DNA from: Sulfitobacter sp.
GTDB lineage: Bacteria > Pseudomonadota > Alphaproteobacteria > Rhodobacterales > Rhodobacteraceae
DNA: 8,350 nt
Assembly: GCA_026421135.1 (NCBI GenBank)
Contig: JAPKCR010000069.1
Span: 1 to 8,350, forward strand
Reading direction: 5' to 3'
Position numbers and translations under genes: made by a program
Shown here: in pieces, positions 6,238 through 8,350 of the stretch
Position numbering within the stretch: the stretch's first letter is position 1
Layout of the letters: each line of letters begins with the position of its first letter
The notes under the pieces: model-generated
Told to the model about the DNA's origin: nothing
The model's database searches: none
What the model saw: only the letters and a program-made list of their open reading frames with translations

Positions 6238-6936
6238 ATGACCGAAACCGCCCAAAACCCAAAAGAACAACTGCTGGAAGCCGCATTATTGCACGTCCCG
6301 TTTGACGGATGGTCCGAAGCGACATTTCAGGCCGCCATCGCGGATACCGGCATTGATTCGACGGTCGCCCGCGCTGTCTGCCCCCGCGGATCGGTCGATC
6401 TGGCGGTGGCGTTCCACAAGCGCGGCGATGCGATGATGATCGATCGGATGAAGTCCGAAAACCTGAGCGAGATGAAATTCCGTGACAAGATCGCCGCGAT
6501 GGTCCGGTTCCGTCTTGAGGTCGTTACAGACAAGGAAGTTGTGCGTCGAGGGACAACCCTTTTCGCGTTGCCCCAATACGCCCCTGACGGTGCCAAACTG
6601 GTTTGGGGCACATGCGATGCTATATGGGAAACTTTGGGCGATTCGTCAGAGGACGTGAACTGGTACACGAAACGGGCAACACTTGGCGCGGTCTATTCGT
6701 CGACTGTGTTGTACTGGCTGGGCGATACCAGCGAGGGCCATAAGGCGACTTGGGAATTTCTGGACCGGCGCATTGATAACGTGATGCAGATTGAAAAGCT
6801 TAAGGCGCAGGTGAACAACAGTCCGACGTTGAGCAAGCTAATGGCAGGGCCGAATTGGCTGCTGTCCCATGTAAAAGCCCCGACAAAGGTACCAAAAATG
6901 GGATTGCCCGGCAGTTGGACCAGCCCGCGTCGCTAG
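6238..6936 (+). CDS. coq9: COQ9 family ubiquinone biosynthesis protein
   Basis: A 232-residue member of the COQ9 family. In mitochondria COQ9 binds lipid and presents ubiquinone intermediates to COQ7; the bacterial protein is inferred to have a similar accessory role in ubiquinone synthesis. The N-terminal part (about 8-55) resembles a TetR-like helix-turn-helix, as known for the family, without implying DNA binding. The C-terminal half has the conserved LFALPQYAPDGAKLVWGTCDAIWETLGD and NWYTKRATLGAVYSSTVLYWLGD stretches. These are rich in aromatics, and the tryptophan-containing helices match the lipid-binding surface. The start at 6238 has a perfect AGGAGG (6226-6231) six bases upstream. It is divergent from rpsU. 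The 85 bases after its stop (6937-7021) show only a weak CCC-GAC-GGG hairpin and no clear promoter. Confidence 0.93.
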   Translation: MTETAQNPKEQLLEAALLHVPFDGWSEATFQAAIADTGIDSTVARAVCPRGSVDLAVAFHKRGDAMMIDRMKSENLSEMKFRDKIAAMVRFRLEVVTDKEVVRRGTTLFALPQYAPDGAKLVWGTCDAIWETLGDSSEDVNWYTKRATLGAVYSSTVLYWLGDTSEGHKATWEFLDRRIDNVMQIEKLKAQVNNSPTLSKLMAGPNWLLSHVKAPTKVPKMGLPGSWTSPRR

Positions 6937-7021
6937 GCCGACTTCACACTGGCATTCAGACCTGATAGCCCCCGACGGGTTCGCATTTTCCGCTTAACTG
7001 AAACGTTGGTGCTTGGGTACG

Positions 7022-7747
7022 ATGTCCCTTCCTTTGATCGATTTGACTGATGTATCCTTTGCCCCCGGCGGGGTCGCAGTGTTGCGTGATGTGACGTTGC
7101 AGGCGAACGAGCGGCGGATCGGGGTTGTTGGCCGCAATGGATCAGGAAAGACATCGTTGGCGCGCGTCTTGGCAGGGCTGGTTACGCCCACTTCCGGGCA
7201 GGTCCGCATCGCAGGTGTGGATGTTACAAAGGACCGCAAAGCGGCGTTGCGCACAGTCGGCATTTTGTTTCAAAATCCCGACCATCAAATCATCTTTCCC
7301 ACGGTCGAGGAAGAAATCAGCTTTGGCCTGACACAGCTTGGTCAATCTAACGCTGAGGCCGCCAAAAACTCGGATGCAATGCTGGCCCAGTTTGATCGAA
7401 CCCACTGGGCCAAAGCGGCGATCCACCAACTGTCGCAAGGCCAGCGCCAACTGGTGTGCCTCATGTCGATACTGGCGATGCGGCCCAAGCTGATCATTCT
7501 GGACGAACCCTTTGCAGGCCTCGATATCCCGACAGTTTTGCATATGACCCGCGTATTGTCGCAACTTGATGCGCATTTGGTTCACATCACTCACGACCCG
7601 CAACATCTGGCTGACTATGATCGTGTCATCTGGATTGACGAAGGGCGTGTCGCCCAAGACGGTGCGGCCCAAACAGTGACACCGGCGTTTATGACCCGGA
7701 TGCAACAATTGGGAGAGAAGGATGATTTCACTTACCTCTCCGGTTAA
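7022..7747 (+). CDS. bioM: Energy-coupling factor ABC transporter ATPase, BioM type
   Basis: Cytoplasmic ATPase (A-component) that drives a group I ECF transporter, most likely for biotin with BioN and BioY. Taking ATG 7022 gives 241 residues, normal for the family; an in-frame TTG at 7013 would add three residues and is less likely. Neither has a strong ribosome binding site. All ABC motifs are intact: Walker A GRNGSGKT (37-44), Q-loop Q84 in FQNPDHQIIFPTVEEEISFG (the ECF ATPase form), signature LSQGQ (137-141), Walker B LIILDEP (157-163), D-loop AGLD (165-168) and switch H191. Its 3' end overlaps bioN by 26 bases, so the two are translationally linked. The biotin assignment rests on partner and overall likeness; a cobalt or nickel CbiO-type role cannot be fully excluded. 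Confidence 0.88.
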   Translation: MSLPLIDLTDVSFAPGGVAVLRDVTLQANERRIGVVGRNGSGKTSLARVLAGLVTPTSGQVRIAGVDVTKDRKAALRTVGILFQNPDHQIIFPTVEEEISFGLTQLGQSNAEAAKNSDAMLAQFDRTHWAKAAIHQLSQGQRQLVCLMSILAMRPKLIILDEPFAGLDIPTVLHMTRVLSQLDAHLVHITHDPQHLADYDRVIWIDEGRVAQDGAAQTVTPAFMTRMQQLGEKDDFTYLSG

Positions 7748-8318
7748 AACGCGCGCGCATGAGTGGCCTGCGGGGGCAAAACTGGCGGCGCTTTGTGCGG
7801 CTACACTTATCTTGTTCAGCTTCACAGCACTTTGGTTTCAAATCGCGATGCTGACCGTGACCTTGGTGCTATATGCCATTCCGGGATGGGCGTTTTTCAA
7901 GACGGGAATGATGCGGCTGCGTATCCTTTGGCCATTTTTGGCGCTGATCCTGATTTGGCATGTGGTGACCAATGACCCCGAAAACGGTGCTGTGATTGCA
8001 TTGCGGATGGTCAGTGCCGTCGCAATCGCCAATCTGGTTACGATGACCACCAAGCTGTCGCATATGGTGGATGTGGTGACATGGCTGACCGCCCCCCTGC
8101 GCAAGATCGGGCTTAAGACACGCAGCCTTGAATTGGGGATTGCGTTGGTCATCCGCTTTATTCCCGTACTTGTTGAAAAGGGCCAGATGCTGGCGCAGTC
8201 GTGGCGGGCAAGGTCTGCCAAACGGTTGGGCTGGCGAACGATAATTCCCTTTGCTGTTCTCGCTATTGACGATGCGGAACACGTGGCCGAAGCCCTGCGC
8301 GCCCGCGGTGGTCTTTAG
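7722..8318 (+). CDS. bioN: Energy-coupling factor transporter transmembrane component, BioN type
   Basis: Transmembrane T-component linking the ATPase to the substrate-binding S-component in the inner membrane. The 198 residues match the short BioN form and are shorter than typical EcfT or CbiQ proteins (about 230-270). The opening (TSPVKTRAHEWPAGAKL) resembles BioN. Hydrophobic segments lie near 18-36, 38-54, 67-83, 88-106 and 138-152. The two Ala-Arg-X coupling motifs that contact the ATPases are visible: ARS at 163-165 and ARG at 194-196, the second very near the C-terminus. The ATG at 7722 has a GGGAGAGAAGG ribosome binding site directly upstream and overlaps the bioM end in another frame. 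The 32 bases after the stop contain no further start codon; bioY, if linked, must begin beyond 8350. Confidence 0.88.
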   Translation: MISLTSPVKTRAHEWPAGAKLAALCAATLILFSFTALWFQIAMLTVTLVLYAIPGWAFFKTGMMRLRILWPFLALILIWHVVTNDPENGAVIALRMVSAVAIANLVTMTTKLSHMVDVVTWLTAPLRKIGLKTRSLELGIALVIRFIPVLVEKGQMLAQSWRARSAKRLGWRTIIPFAVLAIDDAEHVAEALRARGGL

Positions 8319-8350
8319 GATCTTTCCTGACGTTTATCAGATCGCTCTGT

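Noticed and set aside
6961..6996. A possible terminator after the COQ9-family gene (CCC-GAC-GGG followed by a short T-run).
   Set aside because: The stem is only three pairs and the T-run is separated from it by several bases, so it is too weak to call.
7142..7825. A 227-codon minus-strand open frame across bioM and bioN.
   Set aside because: It is antisense to two well-supported overlapping genes with intact motifs; the translated text resembles no known protein.
8319..8350. A BioR-like operator or a bioY start after bioN.
   Set aside because: TTATCAGATC resembles only half of the BioR palindrome, and no start codon with an open frame is present in these 32 bases.

Overview
The window looks like ordinary chromosomal DNA from an alphaproteobacterium, most likely a marine Rhodobacterales (Roseobacter-group) species. 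This rests on the protein sequences: a 68-residue bS21 with the alphaproteobacterial form, a bacterial COQ9-family protein divergent from rpsU, a BioMN-type energy-coupling pair, and an alanine dehydrogenase gene divergent from an Lrp-type regulator. The genus cannot be fixed from sequence alone. Coding density is high. The longest gene-free gaps are about 160 bases (before mscL) and 140 bases (between ald and the Lrp gene), so no stretch over 300 bases lacks a gene.

Layout from left to right. Bases 2-2179 hold the 3' nine-tenths of pheT (phenylalanyl-tRNA synthetase beta chain). It is followed at once by a small YtoQ-family gene whose ribosome binding site overlaps the pheT stop codon. mscL (mechanosensitive channel) follows with its own leader and ends in a strong two-way terminator shared with the convergent ald gene. 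ald (minus) and an Lrp/AsnC regulator (plus) diverge from a short AT-rich region with phased inverted repeats, the expected arrangement for amino-acid-responsive control of alanine catabolism. The Lrp stop codon lies in a perfect 20-bp inverted repeat whose apex is an exact FNR-type box. Just downstream is a gene for a protein with two tandem SpoIIAA-like (STAS-related) domains.

rpsU (minus) converges on that gene and has a good terminator. It diverges from a COQ9-family gene for ubiquinone biosynthesis. The right end holds bioM and bioN (ATPase and transmembrane T-component of an ECF biotin transporter), overlapping by 26 bases. The substrate-binding partner BioY is not in the window.

No obviously new multi-gene system was found: no mobile element, CRISPR array, tRNA or rRNA, and no defence or phage gene. 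The most interesting signals are regulatory: the FNR box inside the long palindrome at 5026-5067, the helically phased dyads in the ald/lrp gap, and a GNRA-loop hairpin between the Shine-Dalgarno and start codon of rpsU.
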